Shown here piece after piece: positions 25,538-33,247 of a stretch of DNA of 64,000 bases (its first letter is position 1; the number at the start of each line of letters is the position of its first letter). The position numbers and the translations under genes were made by a program. Location: NCBI GenBank assembly GCA_965208395.1, contig CBDBON010000003.1, forward strand, positions 558,001 to 622,000, given 5' to 3'. This DNA is from CBDBON01 sp965208395. Its GTDB lineage: Bacteria; Chloroflexota; Dehalococcoidia; Lucifugimonadales; CBDBON01. The notes beneath the pieces were generated by a model. The model searched no databases, had not been told where the DNA came from, and was given only the letters and a program-made list of their open reading frames with translations.

Positions 25538-26425
25538 CTACTGACGTCGGCGGAGCTTGGGGTCCAGAGCATCTCGGAGCCCGTCTCCCACTAGGCTGAC
25601 TCCCAGCACCGTCAGGCCTATCATGAGGCCCGGGAAGAAGAGAGTCCAGACGGAGATGTTCGCGTAGATCTTGGACTCGCCCATCATGTTGCCCCAGCTG
25701 GGCGTGGTCGGCGGAACACCCGTACCGAGGAAGCTCAGGCCCGCCTCGGTCAGAATGGAGCTCGCGAACACGAAGGTCCCCGCCACTATGACAGGGGCGA
25801 CGACCTGCGGAAATATGTGCATGAACAGCACGCGCCAAGGCTCAGCTCCGATCGACCTCGCGGCCTCCACGTACTGCGACTCTCTCAGACTCAACACCGA
25901 GCTCCTGACGACACGCACAATGCCGGGAAGGCCCGTAACTGTCAGTGCGATGACCACATTGTTGAAGCTCGGCCCCAGGATCGCCACTAGCGCTATCGCG
26001 AGCAGGAAGGCCGGGAAGGCCATAAGACCGTCCATGAACCGCATGATGATGTTGTCAGCCATCCTGAAGTAGCCGGTCGGTATGCCTACGACGCACCCCA
26101 GCACCATGACGAGCGCCGAGACCGTCGCTCCTACCTTGAGAGACAGTCGCGCGCCATGCAGCGACCTCGCGTAGACGTCGCGTCCCATCAGGTCGGTGCC
26201 GAACCAGTTTTCGGAACCCGGCGCCTGCAGGCGATCGAGCGGGGCTATCAGACAGCACGAGTGCCTGTCTATCAGAGGCGCCGCCACAGCGACCACTGAG
26301 AAGAGCAGGATTATGACCAGCCCCGCGATCATGTTCGGGTTCTGGCGGAGCATGCGCCGCGCCGTCCGCATGCGCCTCTGCATCCGGGTGGAGAAGTTGG
26401 GCGTAACCAGAGCCGTCTGGATCAT
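25538..26425 (-). CDS. Peptide-type ABC transporter permease (DppC-like), system 2
   Basis: 295 residues, closely similar in layout to the system 1 DppC: RQNPNMIAGLVIILLFSVVA, NWFGTDLMGRDVYARSLHGARLSLKVG, the EAA loop EAARSIGAEPWRVLFMHIFPQ, and FLGTGVPPTTPSWGNMMGES. It follows the DppB gene by 24 bases. No ATPase gene follows; the 172 bases to the system 1 binding-protein gene (25366-25537) contain only that gene's promoter. Confidence 0.9.
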   Translation of the reverse strand: MIQTALVTPNFSTRMQRRMRTARRMLRQNPNMIAGLVIILLFSVVAVAAPLIDRHSCCLIAPLDRLQAPGSENWFGTDLMGRDVYARSLHGARLSLKVGATVSALVMVLGCVVGIPTGYFRMADNIIMRFMDGLMAFPAFLLAIALVAILGPSFNNVVIALTVTGLPGIVRVVRSSVLSLRESQYVEAARSIGAEPWRVLFMHIFPQVVAPVIVAGTFVFASSILTEAGLSFLGTGVPPTTPSWGNMMGESKIYANISVWTLFFPGLMIGLTVLGVSLVGDGLRDALDPKLRRRQ

Positions 26426-26449
26426 TCCGTCTCCGCCTCTATCACCTGC

Positions 26450-27418
26450 CTACCTGTATCGGATTCGTGGATCCATGTAGCCGTACGCCAGATCGACGCA
26501 CAGGTTGATGAACACGTACGAAACGGTGGTCAGCAGCACCACGCCCTGGATTATCGGGAAGTCCCGTCGGGCCACGCCGTTTACCATCAGACGCCCAACT
26601 CCAGGGATCGCGAACACCGCCTCCGTGATGACCAGACCGGTCACCAGGCCGGCTATCCCCAATCCAATGATGGTGATCACCGGCAGGCCCGCGTTCTTGA
26701 AACCGTGCCGGATCAGGACGACGAACTCGCCGAGGCCCTTGGCTCGGGCCGTCCTGATGTAGTCCTCCCGCAGCACCTCCAGCATGCTCGAGCGGGTCAT
26801 CCGGGTGATGAGGGCGGCGCTGATCACTCCGATCGTTATCGAAGGCAGGGTGATCGAGCGGAGCCAGGGTCCGATGTTGATCCCGCCTCCCTGGTCCGGG
26901 GGCTTGAATATCGACTCGTATCCCACCGCCGGCATGAGCTGCCACTTGACCGCGAATAGCCATATCAGGTTGTACCCCAGCCAGAACGACGGCAGGGCCA
27001 GACCCAGCACGGCAAAGATCATCGCGACGCGGTCGATCCAGGTGTTCGCCTTCCACGCCGCCAGGATACCCAGAGGTATGCCGATGACGATCGCCAGAAA
27101 CTCGGAGAAAATGGCCAGGGAGAGGGTCGGCTCCAGCCGGGAGAATATCAGCTCGCTGACATCATGGCGGGTGAAGACGGATTGGCCCAGGTCTCCCCGT
27201 ATCGTGTCCAGGAAGAAGGCTATCCCTTGACGCCAGAGCGGCTCATCTAGTCCCAGTTCCGCCCTCAACGCGTCGATCTCTGCGGGGGAGGCCTCGTCTC
27301 CCGCCATGATCATCGCCGGGTCGCCGGGTGTGATGTGTATCAGCGAGAAGACGATTAGCCCGACGATCAGGACCACCGGTATCATCGCCAGGAGTCGTTG
27401 TACGATATATCTCGCCAA
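26450..27418 (-). CDS. Peptide-type ABC transporter permease (DppB-like), system 2
   Basis: 322 residues: MARYIVQRLLAMIPVVLIVG, FSLIHITPGDPAMIMAGDEA, ILAAWKANTWIDRVAM, GLALPSFWLGYNLIWLF, the EAA loop TARAKGLGEFVVLIRHGFKN, and LAYGYMDPRIRYR. It is the first gene of the second permease pair and has its own strong promoter at 27.5 kb. The matching binding protein is probably the 29.9-31.7 kb gene, which is separated from it by two genes on the opposite strand. Confidence 0.9.
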   Translation of the reverse strand: MARYIVQRLLAMIPVVLIVGLIVFSLIHITPGDPAMIMAGDEASPAEIDALRAELGLDEPLWRQGIAFFLDTIRGDLGQSVFTRHDVSELIFSRLEPTLSLAIFSEFLAIVIGIPLGILAAWKANTWIDRVAMIFAVLGLALPSFWLGYNLIWLFAVKWQLMPAVGYESIFKPPDQGGGINIGPWLRSITLPSITIGVISAALITRMTRSSMLEVLREDYIRTARAKGLGEFVVLIRHGFKNAGLPVITIIGLGIAGLVTGLVITEAVFAIPGVGRLMVNGVARRDFPIIQGVVLLTTVSYVFINLCVDLAYGYMDPRIRYR

Positions 27419-27503
27419 ATTCTGATGCCCTGATTCGTCGAGGCTCTGTCCGGCCGATGAGGGTTAGTCCCTCTACGGCATCGTGGTGCGGCGCAGTGGG
27501 CAA

Positions 27504-27531
27504 AGTATATCAGAAGCGACTAGGTTGTCAA
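27504..27531 (-). promoter_or_regulatory. Promoter of ABC system 2 permeases
   Basis: On the minus strand TTGACA (27526-27531) and TATACT (27504-27509) are 16 bases apart, about 80 bases upstream of the DppB start at 27418. Confidence 0.65.
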
Positions 27532-27562
27532 GGGTTGCGCAAATCATCACAATCGGCTCCGC

Positions 27563-27591
27563 TTGACCAAATTTTGGCGAGCCGGTAGACT
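27563..27591 (+). promoter_or_regulatory. Promoter of the cyclophilin lipoprotein gene
   Basis: TTGACC (27563-27568) and TAGACT (27586-27591) are 17 bases apart, about 95 bases before the ATG at 27687. It is back to back with the permease promoter at 27504-27531. Confidence 0.5.
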
Positions 27592-27686
27592 CACATCAAA
27601 GGCTGCGTCTACGCCTTGTTTCGTATGTATCACACCAGTCATGCACTGTCCCAAAGTCCGAATACACAAGGAGATAGCGAGGAGTC

Positions 27687-28532
27687 ATGCTAGTTAAAGG
27701 TCGCGGGCTGATCATACTACTCCCCTTGGCCCTGCTACTGCTTGCGGCGGCGTGTGGCGGCGACTCTACCGAAGTCGCCGAAGACGACGAGTTTAGCGAG
27801 ACCCTGCCATCGGGAGCGGGCAGAGCCCTCGAGGAGAGAGAGGGATCGGGAACAGGCGAGAACCAGACCGCGGCCATGATGACCATGGTCGACGGCGTGA
27901 AGCAGTGGGACAGCCCGCCTAAGGGACTCTCAGGCGGACTCCTGATCGTCTACAAGGACGAGTTCAAGGCGACGGTCGAGATGGAGACCGTCGGTGGCGA
28001 GCCTGCGGACGGACAGAAGATCGTCTTCTACATGTACCACTCCGACTTCCCCTTCTTCAGGAACGGCGACGTCACCTTCGCAGTCAACAACTTCGTCTTC
28101 CTCACAAGGCAGGGGTTCTACGACGGACTCACGTTCCATCGGGTGGTGCCGGGCGAGCTGGTCCAGACCGGCGACCCGCCCGGTCCCCTGGACGGCGCCG
28201 GATACACCTTCAACAACGAGTCCACGGTGAAGATCGAACACGACAGGCCCGGCATCGTCTCGCTCGCCAACAATGGCATCGTCGACGGCAAGGGCACCAA
28301 CAGCAGCCAGTGGTTCATCACTCTGAAGCCGCTGCCCGAGTTCAACACCTACGATGAAGACCTGTACGAGAAGGACTGCACCCCCCCGGGCACACCCTGC
28401 CACACCCCGTTCGGCATAGTGTCCGAGGGCATGGAAGTCGTCGAGAGCATCATCGAGGGCGACAAGATCAAGACCGTCACCGTCGAGAAGCTCGAGGCCA
28501 AGACCAGCAAGTTCAACGACCTGAACCGCTAA
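27687..28532 (+). CDS. Cyclophilin-type peptidyl-prolyl isomerase lipoprotein
   Basis: 281 residues. A lipoprotein signal ends LLLLAAACGG (Cys23), followed by an acidic, low-complexity linker to about residue 90. The catalytic domain includes AVNNFVFLTRQGFYDGLTFHRVVPGELVQTGDP, GIVSLANNG and the NSSQWFITLKPLPEFN segment in place of the usual GSQFFI, followed by FGIVSEGMEVVESI. It would assist folding of exported proteins at the outer face of the membrane. Several Cys (CTPPGTPC) form a short insert that may be disulfide-linked. A hairpin terminator follows. Confidence 0.9.
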   Translation: MLVKGRGLIILLPLALLLLAAACGGDSTEVAEDDEFSETLPSGAGRALEEREGSGTGENQTAAMMTMVDGVKQWDSPPKGLSGGLLIVYKDEFKATVEMETVGGEPADGQKIVFYMYHSDFPFFRNGDVTFAVNNFVFLTRQGFYDGLTFHRVVPGELVQTGDPPGPLDGAGYTFNNESTVKIEHDRPGIVSLANNGIVDGKGTNSSQWFITLKPLPEFNTYDEDLYEKDCTPPGTPCHTPFGIVSEGMEVVESIIEGDKIKTVTVEKLEAKTSKFNDLNR

Positions 28533-28557
28533 CAGCGATTACCCCGTCCTCTCATCT

Positions 28558-28593
28558 TGTCCCCTCCCCGCTCTCTCCAGTGGGCAGGGGACA
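28558..28593 (+). terminator. Hairpin terminator; member (D) of the dispersed hairpin-repeat family
   Basis: TGTCCCCT (28558-28565) pairs with AGGGGACA (28586-28593) and CCCGCT (28567-28572) with AGTGGG (28579-28584), leaving a six-base loop CTCTCC. It starts 26 bases after the cyclophilin stop and is followed by GTTTGG. Its reverse complement continues with AGATGAGAGG, resembling the tail of the repeat family at 33.2 kb. Confidence 0.65.
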
Positions 28594-28628
28594 GTTTGGC
28601 CACCGGGTCCTGACCGGCGAGGGAGCAA

Positions 28629-29666
28629 ATGGAACAGCGCTCCTTCGGACGTACTGGCGAGAAGGTCAGTGTTATCGGCCTTGGCGGCGCAGCTCTGTAC
28701 AAGCACTCCTACGAGCTTGGGGTAGCCACCGTCAAACATGCGCTTGAGCTGGGCGTCAACTATTTTGATACATCGCCGGCTTACGGCAAACGCAGTCCGG
28801 ACGGCCGGTGGCTGGCCCGCGGAATCTCGCAGCTGATCATGGGTGAGGGGCTTGGCGGGACCACGAGACCGCATATACTCGCAACGAAGCTGATTAACTA
28901 CACGACCGAGGTGACGGGCTTCATCTCGCGGTTCCCGGCTGAGACGGCCCCGATTCGCTACCGCACGGTGGACGACTGCCTCGCGCAGTTACAGGACAAC
29001 CTCCACGCTCTGCGTCGCGATAGGGTCGACGTCCTCCTGGGGCACGACATAGAGAAGGCAAAAGCCTGGATACCCGATGCGCGGGACGATAACCAGCTTC
29101 TCGACCTCGATGAGGATTTCGACTACCAGAGCGCAGCCCTCACTCAGGCGCTTCGTGAAGCAAAGGCGCAGGGGCTGTGCCGTTACATTGGACTCAGTTC
29201 AAACCAGTCCATGCCCTTGGCCCACGTCCTGAGCCGGGTGGAGTTGGACATGTGCCTGTCGGCCAACGAGTATTCGCTGCTGGCTCGCCGTTCACCGCAG
29301 GTGATGCTGCCGGTCATTCGTGAGCAGGGGATTGCTTATGTCGTGGGAGGGATCTTCGCCAAGAAAGGGGATTCGGGCGCCTCAGATGAAGCCTCGCCGT
29401 CCCGGCTCACCCCTAGGGATACGCTTGGAGCCGCATTCACGGATGAGCGCCTCATCGAGTTGGCCGAGACGACCGGCATTTCGATCGCGGCAATGACGGT
29501 CCGTTTCCTGATAGCCAATCGGGAACTGTCGACCATCCTCGTGGGCGCATCCACGCCAGAGGAGCTGGAGGAGAGCGTCGCGGCTGCGCAGGCAGGTCCG
29601 CTCCCTCCTGACATTCATCTGGCCCTTGAAGATCTCCATGCGGAGACGGGCGCAACGATTCCGTAA
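28629..29666 (+). CDS. Aldo/keto reductase family protein
   Basis: 345 residues. SFGRTGEKVSVIGLGGAALY opens the barrel; the catalytic tetrad is visible as Asp and Tyr in NYFDTSPAYGK, Lys in ILATKLI and His in VLLGHDIE. RYIGLSSN and LIANRELSTILVGASTPEEL are typical of NADPH-dependent sugar-dehydrogenase-like members (L-fucose/D-threo-aldose group). The start at 28629 lies close after the hairpin terminator of the cyclophilin gene. The substrate is unknown. Confidence 0.85.
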   Translation: MEQRSFGRTGEKVSVIGLGGAALYKHSYELGVATVKHALELGVNYFDTSPAYGKRSPDGRWLARGISQLIMGEGLGGTTRPHILATKLINYTTEVTGFISRFPAETAPIRYRTVDDCLAQLQDNLHALRRDRVDVLLGHDIEKAKAWIPDARDDNQLLDLDEDFDYQSAALTQALREAKAQGLCRYIGLSSNQSMPLAHVLSRVELDMCLSANEYSLLARRSPQVMLPVIREQGIAYVVGGIFAKKGDSGASDEASPSRLTPRDTLGAAFTDERLIELAETTGISIAAMTVRFLIANRELSTILVGASTPEELEESVAAAQAGPLPPDIHLALEDLHAETGATIP

Positions 29667-29741
29667 GTAATGCGGCAATTGCGGGACGTAGAGGAAGCGG
29701 GCCACGTCCGTCAGTTCGCCGACTAGGCCGGCAATCCAAGG

Positions 29742-29800
29742 CTCTTTCCTCTTCTTCCCCCGGCTCCACAGGGCAAGAATTGAGATGGGGGGGGCCCCGC
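29742..29800. repeat. Dispersed hairpin repeat, copy C
   Basis: CTTCCCCCGG (29753 onward) can pair imperfectly with GGGCAAG, followed by AATTGAGATGG and a G-run ending GGCCCCGC. It shares the order hairpin, TTGAGAT, G-rich tail, CCC with copies at 28.5, 33.2, 35.9 and 58.5 kb. It lies between the aldo/keto reductase and the terminator of the second binding-protein gene. Confidence 0.55.
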
Positions 29801-29843
29801 AAGCCTGAACACCAACCCTCGGTCACGCTTGGCCGAAGTATAA

Positions 29844-29879
29844 AGCCTGCGGGGCACTCGTTTGAGTGCCCCGCAGGCT
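29844..29879 (-). terminator. Intrinsic terminator of the system 2 binding-protein gene
   Basis: A perfect 16-bp stem: AGCCTGCGGGGCACTC at 29844-29859 and its complement at 29864-29879, with a four-base loop. On the minus strand it is followed by UUUAUAC. It begins 33 bases after the stop codon at 29912; read from the plus strand it could also end the aldo/keto reductase transcript. Confidence 0.8.
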
Positions 29880-29911
29880 ACTTAAGACCTGAAATTCTGA
29901 CCCGCTAGAAC

Positions 29912-31678
29912 CTACCGGTCAAGCCACACCGACTCCACCGTGATCCTGCGGAACGGCGTGTAGTCCATCACGTCCTGCTGCATCACGATCAGGAAGCTGA
30001 ACACACCGTAGTTGATCAGCGACGGGTCCTCCTCGAAGTAGATCCGCTGGACCTCGTTCACTATATCCTCGGCCTCGGCGCGGGACGTAGCCTTCGAGAA
30101 GTCTTCGATCAGTTTGTAAGCGCGCTCGTTCCCCCAACCGCCGTTCCAGGTCTTGCCCAAGGATGAGGCGGTCACCGGGTCCATCGGACCGTACCAGGTG
30201 TGGTAGAAGTGCCATCCGCCCTGGTCCGGCGGCTTGTCCAGGTTCGCGATCTTCCGAGAGATCACCGTCGCCCAGTCCGTCACCACGAAGTCAACCTCTT
30301 CCCCGAGGTCCTCCAGGATCCTCTTCGTGATCAACGCGGCGGCGTAGAAGTCCGGGTAGTCCGGATTGGTCAGAAGGACCATTTTCCCGTCCCAACCGGT
30401 CGACTCCACTGCGGCATCCCAGAGCTCCTGCGCCTTCATCTTGTCGACGTTGTGGTAGTTGTCGCTATGGGCCTCGGTCGCCCACGCGGTGCCGCACATG
30501 AAGATCGAGCCGCACGTCTGCCACAGGTCGGGGTTGCCGTAGCCCGCTGCCATGTACTCCGCCGGGTCCGTCATCAGGTACAGCGCGACTCTCGAGCGCG
30601 GGTCGCTCAGAGGCGGCCACAGCTTGTTCGTCGCCAGCGCGGGCATCGCCCACGCGGGTATCAGCTCCGTCTTGAGGCCGGGATCGGCCGTCACCGTCTC
30701 GTAGAAGTCGTTCGGCAGACCTTCGGCGAAGTCCACCTGACCCGTCTGGAGCGCGGCCACCTTCGTCGCGGCGTCAGGCACCTCGAGCACCTCGAACGAG
30801 TCCAGGATCGAGAGCCGCGCCCCGAAGTCGCCGTCCTTCGGCTCTGTCCGCGGTTCGTAGGCCTCGTGCCGCTGCAGCAGCACTCTCGCTCCGGGCTCCC
30901 AGGAGACGTACTCATAGGGTCCCGACGCCGTGTAGTCGGTAATCGTCTCCTCGTCTCCGGTCGCATCGAGCACGGCCTTCGGGATAATGTTCGTCCGGGC
31001 CTGCGCCCAGTAGTCGACCCACAAGCCGAAGGGCTTCTGAGGCTTGATCTTGAAGGTCCTGTCGTCGACCCTCTCCGTCGTCGGGTTAGCCAGGTCCCAC
31101 ATCACAGGCGGCGTTCCCACCGACGTCCGCCACCTCTCGATCGAGGCCAGCACGTCATCTGAGGTCACCGGGGCTGCATCACGGAAGTTGCCGCTGAACA
31201 CCAGCCCGTCCCTCAGTGTGAAGGTGTAGTCGGTCGCCCCGGGATTCATCGACCAGGTGTCGATCATCTGCTCCGCGGCATTCAGACTCTGGTCCCACAC
31301 GAACGGCCAGTCGTACCAGTGAGCCACGAGCGTCCAGGTTACGAAGGAGGTGTTCCTCGTCGAGTCCAGGCTGCCGATGCTGGCCTGGTTCACCCACTTG
31401 AGGTGACCACCCTTCTTAGGCATCATCATGCCTGTCGGAGCCGCAGGCTGCTCGGGTACGGCAGTCGGCGGCACCGCGGTCGCCGCTGGCATAGCCGTCG
31501 CCGCTGGCATAGCCGTCGCCGCTGGACCGGCCGGAGCTGCGGTCGGTGCCGCGGGCACCGCCGTCGCCGGGGCCGGAGCCACACTGGTGTCCGGCTCGTC
31601 CTCCTCAGAGGCGCAGCCGAGAACCGCCAACAGGGCCACCACGGCCCCGAAGGCTATCAACTTATACAGATGCTTCAT
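29912..31678 (-). CDS. Peptide-type ABC transporter substrate-binding lipoprotein, system 2
   Basis: 588 residues. The signal ends LLAVLGCASE (Cys22), followed by an Ala/Pro/Thr linker with a tandem TAMPAA repeat (31480-31530). SBP family 5 features include the GGHLKWVNQASIGSLDSTRN block, WSMNPGATDYTFTLRDGLVF, SGPYEYVSWEPGARVLL, and KVAALQTGQVDFAEGLPNDF. The same layout and C-terminus as the 23.5-kb protein show that the two are paralogues. It has its own promoter and terminator, so it is a single-gene unit, probably serving the permeases at 25.5-27.4 kb. Confidence 0.9.
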   Translation of the reverse strand: MKHLYKLIAFGAVVALLAVLGCASEEDEPDTSVAPAPATAVPAAPTAAPAGPAATAMPAATAMPAATAVPPTAVPEQPAAPTGMMMPKKGGHLKWVNQASIGSLDSTRNTSFVTWTLVAHWYDWPFVWDQSLNAAEQMIDTWSMNPGATDYTFTLRDGLVFSGNFRDAAPVTSDDVLASIERWRTSVGTPPVMWDLANPTTERVDDRTFKIKPQKPFGLWVDYWAQARTNIIPKAVLDATGDEETITDYTASGPYEYVSWEPGARVLLQRHEAYEPRTEPKDGDFGARLSILDSFEVLEVPDAATKVAALQTGQVDFAEGLPNDFYETVTADPGLKTELIPAWAMPALATNKLWPPLSDPRSRVALYLMTDPAEYMAAGYGNPDLWQTCGSIFMCGTAWATEAHSDNYHNVDKMKAQELWDAAVESTGWDGKMVLLTNPDYPDFYAAALITKRILEDLGEEVDFVVTDWATVISRKIANLDKPPDQGGWHFYHTWYGPMDPVTASSLGKTWNGGWGNERAYKLIEDFSKATSRAEAEDIVNEVQRIYFEEDPSLINYGVFSFLIVMQQDVMDYTPFRRITVESVWLDR

Positions 31679-31760
31679 AGCCTCCTCCTTCGCCTGTTTC
31701 CTTCTCCTGCTCCTGCCCTATATGGCCTTCGCAGCGTCCAGACCTTCCATGTCACCGTGC

Positions 31761-31788
31761 AGAATACCAGAATCGCCCCTTATGTCAA
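31761..31788 (-). promoter_or_regulatory. Promoter of the system 2 binding-protein gene
   Basis: On the minus strand TTGACA (31783-31788) and TATTCT (31761-31766) are 16 bases apart, about 80 bases upstream of the ATG at 31678. Confidence 0.6.
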
Positions 31789-31962
31789 TACCCAAGACCG
31801 TTCAGTCTCGGTAAGACCCGTCCCCAGACCCTTCCTCTCCGGCTCCCGAAAGTAGACGGTGTGGAACGCATGTGCTATCATCAGGTTATGCGTTCAGCCA
31901 TCCGAGCCCGCCGCACCCGAACGGCAGTCCTCATATCCAATGCTCGCTATCCGTCCCTCCAC

Positions 31963-32087
31963 CTGTCTCTTTCTGTCTCTTCCTGTCACTTTTGTGTCCC
32001 AACTCTGTTCAACACCTGTCCTATGGATGTCCCGACGGTCGACCGGTCTAGCTACGAAAAGAGACACAATGTTACAGAATGAGACAG
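31963..32087. repeat. Imperfect inverted repeat with iterated TGTCTC/TGTGTC units, in a gene-free region
   Basis: The stretch 31789-32175 has no convincing gene. CTGTCTCTTTCTGT (31963-31976) is inverted at 32074-32087 (ACAGAATGAGACAG), 13 of 14 bases matching. Inside, TGTCTCTTCC, TGTCACTTTTGTGTCCC and AAGAGACACAATG repeat the same theme, giving several TGTCTC/TGTGTC units in both orientations. This could be a regulator-binding cluster or the decayed end of a mobile element. No transposase is adjacent. Confidence 0.45.
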
Positions 32088-32175
32088 ATTTCGGAAAATC
32101 CTGTAGCTGTCCGACCTCTCCTCCCCCGTGAGGTCATGCGACAGCCTCGACCTTACGGAGACACTCCCCCGAACA

Positions 32176-32203
32176 TTGACGCACAGGCGTAAGCTGCTAT
32201 ACT
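32176..32203 (+). promoter_or_regulatory. Promoter of phosphotriesterase-family gene 1
   Basis: TTGACG (32176-32181) and TATACT (32198-32203) are 16 bases apart, 48 bases before the ATG at 32252, which has AGGAGG in front. Confidence 0.6.
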
Positions 32204-32251
32204 CCGGCCCGTCAGACGCCGCACTCGCGGACATGGCAGGAGGTTGCGAAC

Positions 32252-33193
32252 ATGACGATCATGACCGTGACCGGCCCGTTGCCGCCCGACCAGCTGGGCG
32301 TCACCTCCATCCACGAGCACATCTTCTCCGACCTGAGCCGTGACCGACCCGGCGCTGCCACTCTGCTCAACAACGCGGATCTCGCGCACCGCGAGCTGAT
32401 GGGTTTCAGGGACGCAGGCGGAGCCACGATCGTGGACCAGACGACCGGAGGCCTGCGAGGCCACGACCACGACATCGTCCCCGTCAAGCACGCCGTCGCC
32501 ATCCGGCAGATGGCCGAACGGACGGGGTTGAACATCGTACTGGGCGCCGGCTGGTACCGCGAGCTCTACTACGAACAGCACCTCTACCGGATGAAGACTA
32601 ACGAGATAGCGGACGACCTGGTCCGAGACATAGAGCAGGGTATTGACGGCACCGACGTGCGCGCCGGCATCCTCGGCGAGATCGGCACTCAGTTCACCTG
32701 GGTATCACCGGTGGAGGAACGCATGTACCGCGCCGTAGCGCGGGCCCATGAGCATACAGGCGTGACCATCGCCACCCACGCCCTCTTCTGGCCTGTCGGG
32801 CTCGACCAGCTCGACCTGCTGGTCGAGGAGGGCGTCGACCCCGGACGGGTGATCATCGGCCACTGCCAATCGTATCCCGATCACGCCTACCACGCCGAGG
32901 TAGCCCGCCGCGGCGCCTTTGTCGCCTTCGACCGGATGGGGAGCACCAACGCATATACCCACGAGACCGACCTGGGCCTGGTCAAGCAGATGGTCGACTC
33001 AGGACTGACCGGACATGTGCTGCTGGGCCACGACGTCTGTTACCGGGACGACTATGTCGTGAACGGTGGCAGAGGCTACACCTATATACCGGGCTCCATG
33101 GAAGACGATCTCCGAGAGATCGGCGTCACCGGAGAGCAGTTCCGGCAGATGACAGTGGACAATCCCCGTCGGGCTCTGAGCGGAGAAGACTAA
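32252..33193 (+). CDS. Phosphotriesterase-family metal-dependent hydrolase, copy 1
   Basis: 313 residues, TIM-barrel amidohydrolase of the PTE/PHP group. The metal ligands are visible in order: HEH in LGVTSIHEHIFSDL, Glu in AGILGEIGTQF where true phosphotriesterase has a carboxylated Lys, His in IATHALF, His in IIGHCQ, and Asp in LLGHDVC. Family members hydrolyse lactones or phosphoesters; the substrate is unknown here. A good AGGAGG precedes the ATG. A paralogue lies convergently downstream with only a hairpin between. Confidence 0.85.
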   Translation: MTIMTVTGPLPPDQLGVTSIHEHIFSDLSRDRPGAATLLNNADLAHRELMGFRDAGGATIVDQTTGGLRGHDHDIVPVKHAVAIRQMAERTGLNIVLGAGWYRELYYEQHLYRMKTNEIADDLVRDIEQGIDGTDVRAGILGEIGTQFTWVSPVEERMYRAVARAHEHTGVTIATHALFWPVGLDQLDLLVEEGVDPGRVIIGHCQSYPDHAYHAEVARRGAFVAFDRMGSTNAYTHETDLGLVKQMVDSGLTGHVLLGHDVCYRDDYVVNGGRGYTYIPGSMEDDLREIGVTGEQFRQMTVDNPRRALSGED

Positions 33194-33203
33194 GATTAGA
33201 GCC

Positions 33204-33245
33204 TCTTCCCCCGCGGAGCCGGGGGAAGATTGAGATGAGGGTCCC
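33204..33245. terminator. Bidirectional hairpin terminator; copy A of the dispersed hairpin repeat
   Basis: TCTTCCCCCG (33204-33213) pairs perfectly with CGGGGGAAGA (33220-33229) around a six-base loop, then TTGAGATGAGGGTCCCCTTT. It sits in the 54 bases between two convergent hydrolase genes and probably ends both transcripts. This copy is the clearest example of the repeat family. Confidence 0.65.
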
Positions 33246-33247
33246 CT

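Noticed and set aside
31480..31530. Tandem GCCGCTGGCATAGCCGTC repeat
   Set aside because: It encodes the Ala/Met/Pro/Thr linker of the lipoprotein receptor, so it is coding low complexity and not a separate element.
31859..32131. Two overlapping short plus-strand frames (73 and 90 codons)
   Set aside because: No ribosome site and no protein-like composition; they run through the TGTCTC repeat cluster.
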